Positions 17,110-25,814 are shown, counted from the first letter of the stretch. The stretch: 64,000 nucleotides of DNA from Providencia alcalifaciens (GCF_020271745.1 NZ_CP084296.1:3038001-3102000), one strand, 5' to 3'. A program made the numbers and translations. The notes: generated by a model from the sequence alone, not told the origin.

Positions 17110-19847
17110 AGCCGATAGATGTTATCCGTGATGTGAAGCTGAAAGCCAACGGGCAATGGCAAAACATATTATCTAACCTTGGAGTGGAAGTGCCCCTAAA
17201 CACGCACACGGCTTGCCCCCATTGTGGTGGTAAAGACCGTTTTAGATTTGACGATAAAGACGGCAACGGCACGTTTATTTGTAGTCAGTGCGGCTCGGGT
17301 GATGGGTTGGACTTAGTTCAGCGTGTTCTTGGTGGCAGCGTGACTGAGGCAGCGTATGAAGTGGCTGGCATGATTGGAATTGATACCCGTTCAGATAATC
17401 CACCAGCCTACCGTAGCCATGAGGTGAAAGCGCAACAGGACGCATTGAAAGCACAGCAAGCTCAGAACCAAGCTAACGAGCAGATAGAGAAGCATAAACG
17501 CTTTACAGCGCGATACAGCCGCACTGTTGCCAATGCTAAACAGGGCGAATCTGAGTACCTAAAAGCGAAAGGCTTTGATAGTAACACCGTGACCCTATTA
17601 ACCGATGGTTCGTTGATTATCCCATTGATGGACGCTGACGGCACAATTACAGCCGCGCAAACCATTAAACCCACTGGCGAGAAAAGGCTATTACTCGATA
17701 GTGCGAAGAATGGTAGCTATTACCCTATCAATGAGCCTGTCAACGTTTCTACGGTGATTATTGCCGAGGGATTGGCAACCGCCATGACGTGCCAGTTAAT
17801 CCAACCAGAAGCGCACACAGTCGCGGCAATTGATGCGGGTAACTTAACTCATGTGGCTAAGGTGATGCGGACGAAGTACCCAGAGAGCCAAATTATCATT
17901 GCTGGAGATAATGACAGTAAAAATGAGGTCAATACGGGGAAGGTGAAAGCAGAAGCCGCAGCGAGAGAAGTTAGCGGCTATGTTTCAATTCCACCTTGTC
18001 AGGGAGATTGGAACGATTACCTGCAATCCAGAGAGAGGGAAGCCGCCGCCTCTGCTTTCAGCGAGGGAATGTATCAGCCACAGGACAATATGGCAATGAA
18101 AGAGGACAACGTGATCCACATTGACGCGAAAAAGAAAGTTAGACCCCACGATGATTTAGCCCCATTTTTTGATAAGCGTCACGGTGGCTTGTATTACATC
18201 GAACGCAAGCAAAATAACACGACAGGCGAGATTGACGAAAAAGAAACATGGTTTTCGGATGAAATGGCGACGGTAGGCATTGGCTCTGACGGTAAAGACA
18301 GTTATTTGGTTATCCAGATGAAGCAAGAGGGCAGCAACCGCATAATTTATGAAGCCATTCCAAGGCGTGAACTAGGCTCACCTCAAGGGTGGGGAAGATT
18401 GCGCTCCCGTGGCGTTAATATCACAACAAAGCGCGGTCAATTGGATTTACTGGCTAACTATCTTCAGCGAAAAGGAAAGCGTGACGAATGGACGATCACC
18501 CATACCGCTGGTTGGCATGATGGGGCATACGTGATGCCAGATGGTCATATTATTGGTACACCTAGCCGCCCCGTTGCCTTTTGTGGTGGAACGTCTGCCG
18601 TTGCGGGTTATGTCGTCAGGGGAACAGATGAAAGCTGGCGGAAGAATGTCGGTAATTTAATGAAAGGCAACCAATCTATGATTTTAGGTGGGTTAGTCGC
18701 GTTAGCTGCCCCGCTGAACTCGTTATCAGGTGGTAGCTCATTTGGCATTCACTTATTCGCTCAGTCCTCAGCAGGGAAAACCACCACGGTAGAAGCCGCC
18801 TCAAGTATCTACGGTGTACCCGATGAACTGAAATTAACATGGGATGCGACAAAGTACGGGCTAACGATTGAAGCCGCTTCACGAAATGACGGGTTTATGC
18901 CGATTGATGAAATTGGACAGGGTAACGATGTGCGGCATGTCGCAGGAAGTGCCTACAGCTTATTCAATGGTACGGGGCGCATTCAAGGTAATAAAGACGG
19001 TGGAAATAAAGCCGTTTTACGTTGGGCGATTGTTGCGTTATCAACGGGTGAGGAAGATTTTGAAACTTATCTCATTCGTAATGGTGTCACCCCAAAAGCG
19101 GGGCAATTAGTGCGGTTGGTTAGTGTGCCATTTACCGATACTGTCGAGTTTCACAGCCTTGATGATGGTGATTTACATTCACGAGCCATCAAGCGCGCAT
19201 CAACGCAGCATTGCGGGGCTGTCGGTAGAGCATGGATTGAGTATTTAGCCAACAATCAGGATATCGCCAACCAGAAAGTAACCTTTAAAGAAAACGAATG
19301 GTTATCGAGTTTACCCGAAGAAGCATCGCCACAGGTTAAACGAGTCGCTACCCGTTTTGCCATGTTGGACGCTACCGCAGAGTTAGCAACATCAATCACA
19401 GGTTGGGATATTGCCGAATGTAGCCGTTTTATTCGTAATAGCTTCAATGAGTGGCTGGAGAACTATGGCACAGGGAACCGCGAAAAATACCAAGTCGTCA
19501 AACGGGCAAGGGATTTTATTCAACGCTATGGATTGAATCGCTTTCAACCGTACACCTATGGCAAGCGTAACGGGGATCTAGACCGAACTTACGCAGGCAG
19601 GATAACAAACCTTGCGGGCTATTTGGTTTCTGGACGCAGAGAGGACGGCAAGGACGAATATCACATTATCCCGTCAGTATTCGAAGATGAAATACTCTCA
19701 GGCATTCAAAAGAAACTGGGGGCAGAGGCACTCGACGAGGCAGGTATTTTAGTCAGACCCGAATCAGGGCGTGTAGACGGTAAAACCATCAGCATTAACG
19801 GGAGTCAGCAGCGATTTGTTGTCTTAATTGATAGCGAAGAAGAGTAG
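17106..19847 (+). CDS. P4-alpha-like primase/helicase (zinc finger, Toprim, DUF927)
   Basis: A 913-residue replication protein. Residues about 36-65 hold a primase zinc ribbon (CPHCGGKDRFRF and CSQCGSGDGLD). A Toprim domain is at about 210-290 (VIIAEGLATAMTCQ and IIIAGDND). A DUF927 helicase domain follows, with Walker A AQSSAGKTTT near 557 and Walker B GFMPIDEIGQ near 600. It should prime and unwind the element's DNA from the iteron origin directly downstream, as P4 alpha does. Last gene of the tightly overlapping operon that starts at the Icd-like gene. Confidence 0.93.
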   Translation: MKPIDVIRDVKLKANGQWQNILSNLGVEVPLNTHTACPHCGGKDRFRFDDKDGNGTFICSQCGSGDGLDLVQRVLGGSVTEAAYEVAGMIGIDTRSDNPPAYRSHEVKAQQDALKAQQAQNQANEQIEKHKRFTARYSRTVANAKQGESEYLKAKGFDSNTVTLLTDGSLIIPLMDADGTITAAQTIKPTGEKRLLLDSAKNGSYYPINEPVNVSTVIIAEGLATAMTCQLIQPEAHTVAAIDAGNLTHVAKVMRTKYPESQIIIAGDNDSKNEVNTGKVKAEAAAREVSGYVSIPPCQGDWNDYLQSREREAAASAFSEGMYQPQDNMAMKEDNVIHIDAKKKVRPHDDLAPFFDKRHGGLYYIERKQNNTTGEIDEKETWFSDEMATVGIGSDGKDSYLVIQMKQEGSNRIIYEAIPRRELGSPQGWGRLRSRGVNITTKRGQLDLLANYLQRKGKRDEWTITHTAGWHDGAYVMPDGHIIGTPSRPVAFCGGTSAVAGYVVRGTDESWRKNVGNLMKGNQSMILGGLVALAAPLNSLSGGSSFGIHLFAQSSAGKTTTVEAASSIYGVPDELKLTWDATKYGLTIEAASRNDGFMPIDEIGQGNDVRHVAGSAYSLFNGTGRIQGNKDGGNKAVLRWAIVALSTGEEDFETYLIRNGVTPKAGQLVRLVSVPFTDTVEFHSLDDGDLHSRAIKRASTQHCGAVGRAWIEYLANNQDIANQKVTFKENEWLSSLPEEASPQVKRVATRFAMLDATAELATSITGWDIAECSRFIRNSFNEWLENYGTGNREKYQVVKRARDFIQRYGLNRFQPYTYGKRNGDLDRTYAGRITNLAGYLVSGRREDGKDEYHIIPSVFEDEILSGIQKKLGAEALDEAGILVRPESGRVDGKTISINGSQQRFVVLIDSEEE

Positions 19848-19885
19848 CCAGCCAGAACAGAACTCCTGTGATGAATCAAAAGCGT

Positions 19886-20129
19886 TGGGATAAGTGGGAT
19901 AACGGGATAAGAACTAAAAAAGATAACAGTATTATTAAGTTAGGTTACTTCTATTTATCCCATGTTATCCCAAGTTATCCCAAATGAAATGATAATTAAT
20001 TGTTATAAATGTTAATTAAAAATCAAAATTATCCCAAAAATAAAAAGTCTGGGATAAGAAAATAGGGTGTTTGGGATAAGTTAACTTTATGATATTAAAT
20101 AGAAATAATCAACTTATCCCGTTATCCCA
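19886..20129. repeat. Replication origin with 11 TGGGATAA iterons
   Basis: Iterons TGGGATAA or the complement TTATCCCA, two with one end base changed. Direct: 19886, 19895, 19903. Complement: 19955, 19965, 19975, 20029. Direct: 20050, 20072. Complement: 20114, 20122. The 19955-19982 triplet is spaced exactly 10 bases (one helical turn). A very AT-rich stretch (19984-20028) lies in the middle and could be the unwinding region. It directly follows the primase gene. No ORF of note lies in this 319-base gap. Confidence 0.8.
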
Positions 20130-20166
20130 AAGAAAAATCATTTTTCGCCTATAGAGAGATATTTAA

Positions 20167-20481
20167 ATGAGTAACAAATTGACCATTAAAAGCCTGACAC
20201 CTGCTATCTCTGGTTGGTGGGTTAAAATCACCGATAATGACGCAGATAAAACTGAATGGTACTCGCCTGTAGCAGCATGGGCGTTATGTGATGTGCGCTA
20301 TGAAAAAGAGTCGAAAGTATATACTCAAATCTTGCCTGTATTGACAGGGGAGTCTGGTATGGAGCCATTACACCCAGATGAGGCTTATAGTGAAATGCTT
20401 TATTTGCCTGATGATAGATTTATTCATATGGGTGAGCCTTGCGTTTACTCATGGGCAATTGTTAAGGAGGGCGGGGTATAA
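20167..20481 (+). CDS. Unknown 104-residue protein downstream of the origin
   Basis: Acidic protein with many Trp and Tyr (ISGWWVKITDNDADKTEWYS, WALCDVRYEKES) and probably a beta-rich fold. It is the first gene after the origin and overlaps the ProQ-like start by one base (TAATG). Not recognised. Confidence 0.7.
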   Translation: MSNKLTIKSLTPAISGWWVKITDNDADKTEWYSPVAAWALCDVRYEKESKVYTQILPVLTGESGMEPLHPDEAYSEMLYLPDDRFIHMGEPCVYSWAIVKEGGV

Positions 20482-20918
20482 TGAGCACTCAAACACTGAC
20501 ACTAAAACGCAAAAATCCACCAGCGACGAACACACCCAAAAGCATACAAGGTAAAACGCCACAGGAAGCCTCACAGCAACCGAAGAAGAAAAATAAGGCA
20601 GATGTTCACGCGAAGAAGAAACAGCACCGCATAGACCGTATAGCGAAGCACTGGACGCTATTCAGTGAACCAGAAGCCAAGCCGCTAATGATTGGCATCA
20701 AGGAAGCTATGATTGCTGAGGTTAAAGATAAAGGGCTAGATATCCCAGAGAGCCACATTAAACAGGGATTACGGTCATACATCAGCCGCAAGGCGTATTT
20801 GAAAGCTCTTACTCTGGGCGGCAATCGGTTTGATATGCACGGGCAACCTAACGGAGAAATCACACCAGAACAGCAAGCCATAGCAGAACAAACGCTGGCG
20901 GAATGGAACGGGAATTAA
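20481..20918 (+). CDS. ProQ/FinO-domain RNA chaperone
   Basis: A 145-residue protein. Residues 1-48 are basic and flexible (QQPKKKNKADVHAKKKQHRI). From about 55 to 140 is a ProQ/FinO domain: HWTLFSEPEAKPLMIGIKEA, then GLRSYISRKAYLKALTLGG, RFDMHGQPNGEITPEQQAIA. ProQ/FinO proteins bind structured RNAs and promote sense-antisense pairing, for example in plasmid copy control. It is coupled to the gene before it and followed by a strong terminator. On this element it could act on the structured leader RNA near 13897. Confidence 0.88.
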   Translation: MSTQTLTLKRKNPPATNTPKSIQGKTPQEASQQPKKKNKADVHAKKKQHRIDRIAKHWTLFSEPEAKPLMIGIKEAMIAEVKDKGLDIPESHIKQGLRSYISRKAYLKALTLGGNRFDMHGQPNGEITPEQQAIAEQTLAEWNGN

Positions 20919-20958
20919 TACCCCAATTCAAAATCAATCATCACATACAAGACGAAAG

Positions 20959-20981
20959 CCGACTCAAATAGTCGGTTTTTT
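20959..20981 (+). terminator. Terminator after the ProQ-like gene
   Basis: Stem CCGACT (20959-20964), AGTCGG (20970-20975), then six T. A classical Rho-independent terminator 40 bases past the ProQ stop. It closes the origin-proximal operon before the tape-measure module. Confidence 0.85.
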
Positions 20982-21119
20982 GTTGTCTTATTTCCATGGT
21001 ATCGAGCGTTAGTAGAAGATATTTCTATTTATGCGTCTAATCATAGCAATAATTTGTTGTTTATTTTTTAATCTGAATTAAAATTATAGTGTATATAAAA
21101 ACAGGGTGGATAAATAACC

Positions 21120-21293
21120 ATGAGCAAACAAAAAAGAACGTTCAAAGCCGTATCAATTGATAGCGAGATTTTGGAACGCATAGAGAAGTTTCGCCAACAA
21201 CGCGCGGAAAAGGACTATTTAATTAATGAAGCTCCGATGACGCAACTAATTAGAGGGCTACTCAATGAGGCTTTACGCCGTGAGGGGGTATAA
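21120..21293 (+). CDS. Ribbon-helix-helix-like protein, 57 residues, coupled to tape measure
   Basis: MSKQKRTFKAVSIDSEILER begins a short basic protein. The first strand (FKAVSIDSEI), helix (LERIEKFRQQR) and last helix (PMTQLIRGLLNEALRR) fit an Arc/MetJ-like repressor fold. Its stop is immediately followed by the tape-measure ATG (TAAATG), so the two are translated as a pair. It may be an autoregulator that limits expression of the structural module. Confidence 0.65.
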   Translation: MSKQKRTFKAVSIDSEILERIEKFRQQRAEKDYLINEAPMTQLIRGLLNEALRREGV

Positions 21294-23672
21294 ATGGCAA
21301 CGTTAATAGATACATTGCTAGTATCGCTAAAGCTGGATTCGGCAAGTTTTGCCGCCGATGCGAAGAAAGCGACGAATGAGAATGATCGGTTATCGAAATC
21401 TATCGATTCATTAAATGACGTACTCGGCGACGTTAACGAAACGCTCAAGGGTACAAAAGAGCAGCAGAAAAAAGCGAAAGAGCAAACAGACGAGTTCGCC
21501 AAGTCAGTCAATAACGGAATTAAAGCCCTCGCCACACTATTTAGCACAATCTTAGTTTCATCAGGGTTGCAAAAACTCATTGACGATACCGCCAAAGCTA
21601 ACGATCAGCTTAATTTTCTAAGTAAAAACCTCGGCGTAAATGCGACTACCGTTAAACGCTGGCAAGGTGCGGCAGAAATGGCAGGAGGCAGCGCAGAGGG
21701 CATGGCTGCCAGTATGGGCGGATTAAGCAAATCATTGTGGGATTTGGTGACGGTGGGTGATACCTCTATCCTGCCCTATTTTAACGCGCTGAACGTGGGG
21801 GTGATGAAAAATAGCGGAGAGTTGAGAAACCTCGATGATATCTTGCTGGATGTTGCCGATAGCCTGTCTCAGATGACCAGACCTCAAGCCTATAACTTCG
21901 CTAAGAATATGGGCTTTGACGAAGGCACGATAAATATGTTACTGCAGGGGCGGAAAGAGGTAGAGGAATATCTAGCCTTACAAAAAGACATCGTGGTTTC
22001 GTCTGAACAAGAGCTAGAGATTAGCCGGCAACTGAATAAGCAAAATGCGCTAGTAGGTCAGCAATGGGAGGGGTTAAAGACGCTACTGGCTAATTATGTT
22101 ATCCCTTATGCGCTGAAATTCTCTGAGCTAGTGTCTGGCTTCCTGAATTACCTGAATAAGAACCGAGATACCGCCGTCATGGTGTTTAAAGCTATGGGGG
22201 CGGTGATAGGCTTGACGCTGATCCCGTTAGCCCTGAAAGCTGGAGCCGCATTTATGGGGATGTTTGCCCCGTTATTCGGTGGCGTTGGCTTGGTTCTCTT
22301 ACTCGCGGCAGCAATAGCCGCCTTATATGATGACTATAAAACGTGGAAAGAGGGCGGAAAGTCCTTATTTGATTGGGAAGAGTGGGATGGCTCAATCACG
22401 TTTATTCTTAAAAAGCTGGACGAGTTGGAAACATGGTTTAAAGACACCACTATCGGCAAATGGTTTACTGACCAAAACGGCGATATTGAGGGTTGGAAAT
22501 TAGCGTTAACAGGATTTGCTACTTGGTTCGGCGTAAAATGGGTTGCAAAAATATTAGGGGGGTTCGCTAGTTTATCTCTAGGTGCTACTCAATGGGCTTT
22601 GAGTCTTACTCGGGCGTTTGCGTCAATCACAGCATCAGCAACGAAGTTTTTAGCCAAAAACCCGTGGCTACTCATGCTTTATTCAGAGCAAACAGCTACC
22701 ACAGAACAAGAAGATAATGCCACTCGAAATTCTAATAGGGATAATTTCTACCGCAATCATGCGATGACTAACTTGAATAAGTCAGGTAAGCCATACACTG
22801 AAATTGACGTTACTAATGAAATACTAAGAATGACGATCTCAGGTGAAATGCCAGAGCCAACAGAGGACGACTTAAACCAAAATACGACAATTGGCAGAAA
22901 GCAACAGTTATTAAAAAACGGTGTAATTGGTGGGAAAGAAGATACAGCGAATAGCAATGATGACAGTGTTTCATCAAAGCATGGAGAAAGAGGGTTAAGG
23001 TATAATAGTCCGCTAAATTTGGCTTATGCAAAACAGAATGGAGCATCAAATGACGGGGAAGGATGGGCTAAGTTTGATCGCCCTTATGATGGAATAAGAG
23101 CCAGTTCTAGACAGCTAATGATGTACTACAATGGAACATCAGCAGCCGCGGAGTATAAAAAGTTACAGACTGTCTGGGATATTATCCATAAATGGGCTCC
23201 AAAAGGTCATGGCAAGAATGACCCAGCGTCATATTCAAAGATCGTAGCAGGTAGGATGGGGGTTAATGTTGATTCTGTTTTAGATTTGAATAATCCGGCA
23301 GTCATGTTCTCATTGATTAAAGAAATGTCTAAAGTAGAGAATAATAATAAATATCCGTATTCTGAAGCCTTATCTATGGCAGCCATTCAAGGTACTGGCG
23401 ACCCTATGCAGAATGCTATTAGTAATATTCAATCATTTAACAAACAGATATCAACACCTTTTGCAGCAGGTGTGAATGGTTTGACTAAGGGATTTTTAGA
23501 CCAATCGAACGCGCTTAAATCACAAGCCCAAAGAATTACGAATAACAAAACAGATGTTAATGTGGGAGGTATAACCGTCCACACTACCGCTACTACATTA
23601 TCAGGAGTAAATGAGGCGGCAGCCGAGGAATCGACAAGACGAGTTTATCAACTCGTTCCGTCACTTAGCTAA
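21294..23672 (+). CDS. Phage tail tape-measure protein with C-terminal muralytic-like domain
   Basis: 792 residues. N terminus MATLIDTLLVSLKLDSASFA, then a coiled coil (about 25-75), the QLNFLSKNLGVNATTVKRWQGAAE region typical of tail tape measures, and hydrophobic helices around 300-345 (VIGLTLIPLALKAGAAF, GVGLVLLLAAAIAALYDD). Residues about 565-700 resemble the muralytic domain found on virion proteins (GLRYNSPLNL, PYDGIRASSRQLMMYYN, VWDIIHKWAPKGHGKNDP). Tape measures set tail length and leave the tail on DNA entry. No other tail gene lies in the element, so it must act with a helper's tail proteins or be a relic; the intact frame favours use. GGGGG ribosome site. Confidence 0.85.
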   Translation: MATLIDTLLVSLKLDSASFAADAKKATNENDRLSKSIDSLNDVLGDVNETLKGTKEQQKKAKEQTDEFAKSVNNGIKALATLFSTILVSSGLQKLIDDTAKANDQLNFLSKNLGVNATTVKRWQGAAEMAGGSAEGMAASMGGLSKSLWDLVTVGDTSILPYFNALNVGVMKNSGELRNLDDILLDVADSLSQMTRPQAYNFAKNMGFDEGTINMLLQGRKEVEEYLALQKDIVVSSEQELEISRQLNKQNALVGQQWEGLKTLLANYVIPYALKFSELVSGFLNYLNKNRDTAVMVFKAMGAVIGLTLIPLALKAGAAFMGMFAPLFGGVGLVLLLAAAIAALYDDYKTWKEGGKSLFDWEEWDGSITFILKKLDELETWFKDTTIGKWFTDQNGDIEGWKLALTGFATWFGVKWVAKILGGFASLSLGATQWALSLTRAFASITASATKFLAKNPWLLMLYSEQTATTEQEDNATRNSNRDNFYRNHAMTNLNKSGKPYTEIDVTNEILRMTISGEMPEPTEDDLNQNTTIGRKQQLLKNGVIGGKEDTANSNDDSVSSKHGERGLRYNSPLNLAYAKQNGASNDGEGWAKFDRPYDGIRASSRQLMMYYNGTSAAAEYKKLQTVWDIIHKWAPKGHGKNDPASYSKIVAGRMGVNVDSVLDLNNPAVMFSLIKEMSKVENNNKYPYSEALSMAAIQGTGDPMQNAISNIQSFNKQISTPFAAGVNGLTKGFLDQSNALKSQAQRITNNKTDVNVGGITVHTTATTLSGVNEAAAEESTRRVYQLVPSLS

Positions 23673-23734
23673 GAGTTTCTGTAATTAACTCAAATCAGAC
23701 CGTGTAATCACCTAAACAAAATATAGAGGTTGGT

Positions 23735-24187
23735 ATGTTAAAAAAGATAATTGCTATGCTGGTTTTCTTGCCTTTTTTGGCACTTGCAGGAAACTCCACA
23801 TCCACACAGGCTAATACGGAAGATAAAATAGTCATTAATGATGGTGTATTTGATTGTGACTTCTTTCCTATAGATAAAAGCACTGGTCTAGCTAATACAG
23901 ATAGAATTGATAAGGAAGGTAGCGCAATAATTCATGTGAAGAACATAGATGGAGGCAAATTGCTTGTCACCGCAACTTTGTCTGACACTGTTTTAATATC
24001 TATACCTCAACTACAGTTTTATCAAGGTAATGGTAAATCCGCTTCATATGGATATAGTTCCGATGATGAGAAATACCAAATAATATCAACACCTCAAACT
24101 GGATTGATATTGGTAATTAACGCCAAAAGTAACAACATCGAAGCCAGTACTTTAATTAGGAATTGCTCCGCTAAAAATACCAAGTAG
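23735..24187 (+). CDS. Small secreted protein of unknown function
   Basis: A 150-residue protein with a clear Sec signal (MLKKIIAMLVFLPFLALAG, probable cut after ALA at about 17-18). The mature part is mainly beta, with two cysteines (one near residue 40, one near the C terminus) that could form a disulfide in the periplasm. It sits between the tape measure and small terminase genes, 60 bases after the first, with a GAGGTTGGT ribosome site. An envelope role such as blocking entry of other phages is possible but not shown. Confidence 0.7.
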   Translation: MLKKIIAMLVFLPFLALAGNSTSTQANTEDKIVINDGVFDCDFFPIDKSTGLANTDRIDKEGSAIIHVKNIDGGKLLVTATLSDTVLISIPQLQFYQGNGKSASYGYSSDDEKYQIISTPQTGLILVINAKSNNIEASTLIRNCSAKNTK

Positions 24188-24192
24188 CTAAC

Positions 24193-24208
24193 AAGCCCTT
24201 CGGGGCTT
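24193..24208 (+). other. UUCG-type hairpin after the secreted protein gene
   Basis: AAGCCC, TTCG, GGGCTT just past the stop codon. Very stable tetraloop hairpin but no T run follows, so it may protect the mRNA 3' end rather than terminate. Confidence 0.5.
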
Positions 24209-24283
24209 AACAATATCGTTAAAACTACCAGTGGAAATAAAAAGCAATAATTAGATTATGTAATAGTGCTAACAAGGTGAAAC

Positions 24284-24475
24284 ATGCAGCAAAGCATTAA
24301 GAAAAAACGCAATCGCTACTTTAACGGTACGCCGACAACGCGCCTAATCGTAACGTGTGAGCAATCCGTTATTGACGCAGTAGACGAGCATATATTGATA
24401 AACTATATCAGGGCTGGCAATCGTGCAGAGTTCGTGAGACAGGCGATAATTGAGAAGTTACAGCGTGAACTTTGA
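24284..24475 (+). CDS. Ribbon-helix-helix-like protein, 63 residues
   Basis: Basic N terminus (MQQSIKKKRNRYFNGTPTTR) followed by strand RLIVTCEQ and helices AVDEHILINYI and NRAEFVRQAIIEKLQREL, a good fit to ribbon-helix-helix DNA-binding proteins. It lies directly before the repeat cluster at 24489-24543 and the small terminase gene, so it may regulate that segment. Confidence 0.65.
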   Translation: MQQSIKKKRNRYFNGTPTTRLIVTCEQSVIDAVDEHILINYIRAGNRAEFVRQAIIEKLQREL

Positions 24476-24616
24476 TGATTAATGGAGAAGTACGCGCACG
24501 CGCGAGAAAATCCAGACTTTCGAGACCAGTACGCGCGCGCGAGGGAATGATGATTTTCGGGCACGTTAGCGGTTATTTATTCGTATCGTAAAAAGTAACT
24601 TTGATGATTAATGGAG
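24468..24616 (+). repeat. Repeat cluster before terS, candidate packaging site
   Basis: A 20-base direct repeat (24468-24487 and 24597-24616) encloses a GC-rich pair, AGTACGCGC..GCGCGAG, at 24489-24506 and 24528-24543. Between these is a block (24507-24535) that recurs at 26749-26777 with two mismatches in 29 bases. GC-rich repeats next to a small terminase gene are a typical setting for a cos or pac site. The TerS start is 55 bases further on. Confidence 0.5.
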
Positions 24617-24671
24617 TCCATAAAAAAGGGCTGAATTAGCGACAAATATAGACATTAAATGAGGGGGCTAG

Positions 24672-25064
24672 ATGCTAACAACTAAACAAGAAAATTTCTG
24701 CCTTGCCTATATTGAGACGGGCAACGCAAGCGAAGCCTATAGAACGGCATACGACACGGCAAAAATGAAGCCTGAATCAATCAACAGGAAAGCTAAAGAG
24801 CTATTGGACAACGGCAAGATTACGGCAAGGGTGAACGAGCTACAGCAAGATATTAGAACAAAGCACGATATTACCGTTATGATGTTATTGGACGAGCTGG
24901 AAGCGGCTAGATTGAAAGCCCTGAATGCTGACACGCCTCAAGCATCGGCAGCAGTAGCGGCAACGATGGGGAAAGCCAGATTGACAGGGCTGGATAAGGT
25001 TCTGGTTGATTTAAGTGCTAATGTGAAAGTAGAGACGCGCTCAATCAAGGATATTTTTGATTAA
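24672..25064 (+). CDS. Small terminase subunit (TerS)
   Basis: A 130-residue protein of the Terminase_2-type small subunit family. The N-terminal helix-turn-helix region LTTKQENFCLAYIETGNASE, AYRTAYDTAKMKPESINRKA and ELLDNGKITARVNELQQD is diagnostic, followed by a helical oligomerisation part. It recognises the packaging site and partners with a large subunit. The element has no large terminase, so TerS should redirect a helper's motor, as in other satellites. GAGGGGG ribosome site. No linked portal or capsid gene. Confidence 0.85.
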   Translation: MLTTKQENFCLAYIETGNASEAYRTAYDTAKMKPESINRKAKELLDNGKITARVNELQQDIRTKHDITVMMLLDELEAARLKALNADTPQASAAVAATMGKARLTGLDKVLVDLSANVKVETRSIKDIFD

Positions 25065-25363
25065 CTCCTAAGAAATCCTAAGATTATTACTGGTTGGATG
25101 TTAACAATTGTAAACGTTCAGATGCTAACATTTGCTAACGTATTTCAGTTAATACCGACTCGAAGCCTCATACATAAATCTTAACAAATCTTAAGGTTTC
25201 TTAAGGGTAAATGCTGCCATGTTGATAACATTACAGATAATAAGGATTGGTAAGGTGGTTGCATGGCTTAAGGTGTGGTGAGGTTATTATTGACAGAGTG
25301 AAAAATAGTCATACGATACCTTTCACTCCTTTATAATTAGCACTACATTCGGGAATTAGACGA
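25065..25363. other. Non-coding stretch after terS with inverted repeats
   Basis: A sequence at 25067-25085 (CCTAAGAAATCC start) has an imperfect inverted copy at 25187-25206. There are several GTTAAC and GCTAAC words between them. Near 25289 TTGACA with TACGAT 16 bases on could be a promoter reading right. GAGTGAAA and TTTCACTC form an inverted repeat at 25297-25329. No gene seen. Confidence 0.4.
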
Positions 25364-25732
25364 TTATTTGCTTAAAATTGTAATGCCAATTAATGCGATG
25401 AATAAAAACAGACCGAGAAAAAACCATCGGGCTGTTTTTTTTGTAATTGAAGTAATAATCTTAACTACTTCATCACAAAAATAAAAAACAAACCAATCCA
25501 TATCAAGTTCAAGATCGGGATGAATCCTCTCAGCCTCAACAAATTTAACTCTGGCAACGGCTTTCATAACATCTCTGCTTGAATTCAAATCTAATTGGTC
25601 ACTTAAAAAAGCATCCCAAGCAGCTTCTCTAGCAATCCTGCTGTTTAGATCGCTAATACCTTCAATTGCTACTTGTCGTATTCTTTGAGCTTTTAATACT
25701 CGCTCAAAACCATATTTATTAATATTAATCAT
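25364..25732 (-). CDS. Unknown protein with C-terminal membrane anchor
   Basis: 122 residues on the minus strand, so it reads against the terminase gene. Residues 1-95 are soluble and helical (KAQRIRQVAIEGISDLNSRI, AREAAWDAFLSDQLDL). Residues about 102-120 form one membrane helix (WFFLGLFLFIALIGITI). No family recognised. A cytoplasmic sensor or effector tethered to the membrane is compatible with an exclusion or defence role, but this is a guess from architecture. Separate from the RHH gene 25815-26231 upstream by 82 bases, same strand. Confidence 0.6.
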   Translation of the reverse strand: MININKYGFERVLKAQRIRQVAIEGISDLNSRIAREAAWDAFLSDQLDLNSSRDVMKAVARVKFVEAERIHPDLELDMDWFVFYFCDEVVKIITSITKKTARWFFLGLFLFIALIGITILSK

Positions 25733-25814
25733 TATTCACCTTAAATGAGTTCTCATAATCCCTTTATGTTAAACGGGCGAGTTGGTTTACTAAAACCGCC
25801 CGTTGATACCTTAT

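Noticed and set aside
24193-24208. Hairpin after the secreted protein gene as terminator
   Set aside because: Strong UUCG hairpin but no T run; listed as hairpin only.
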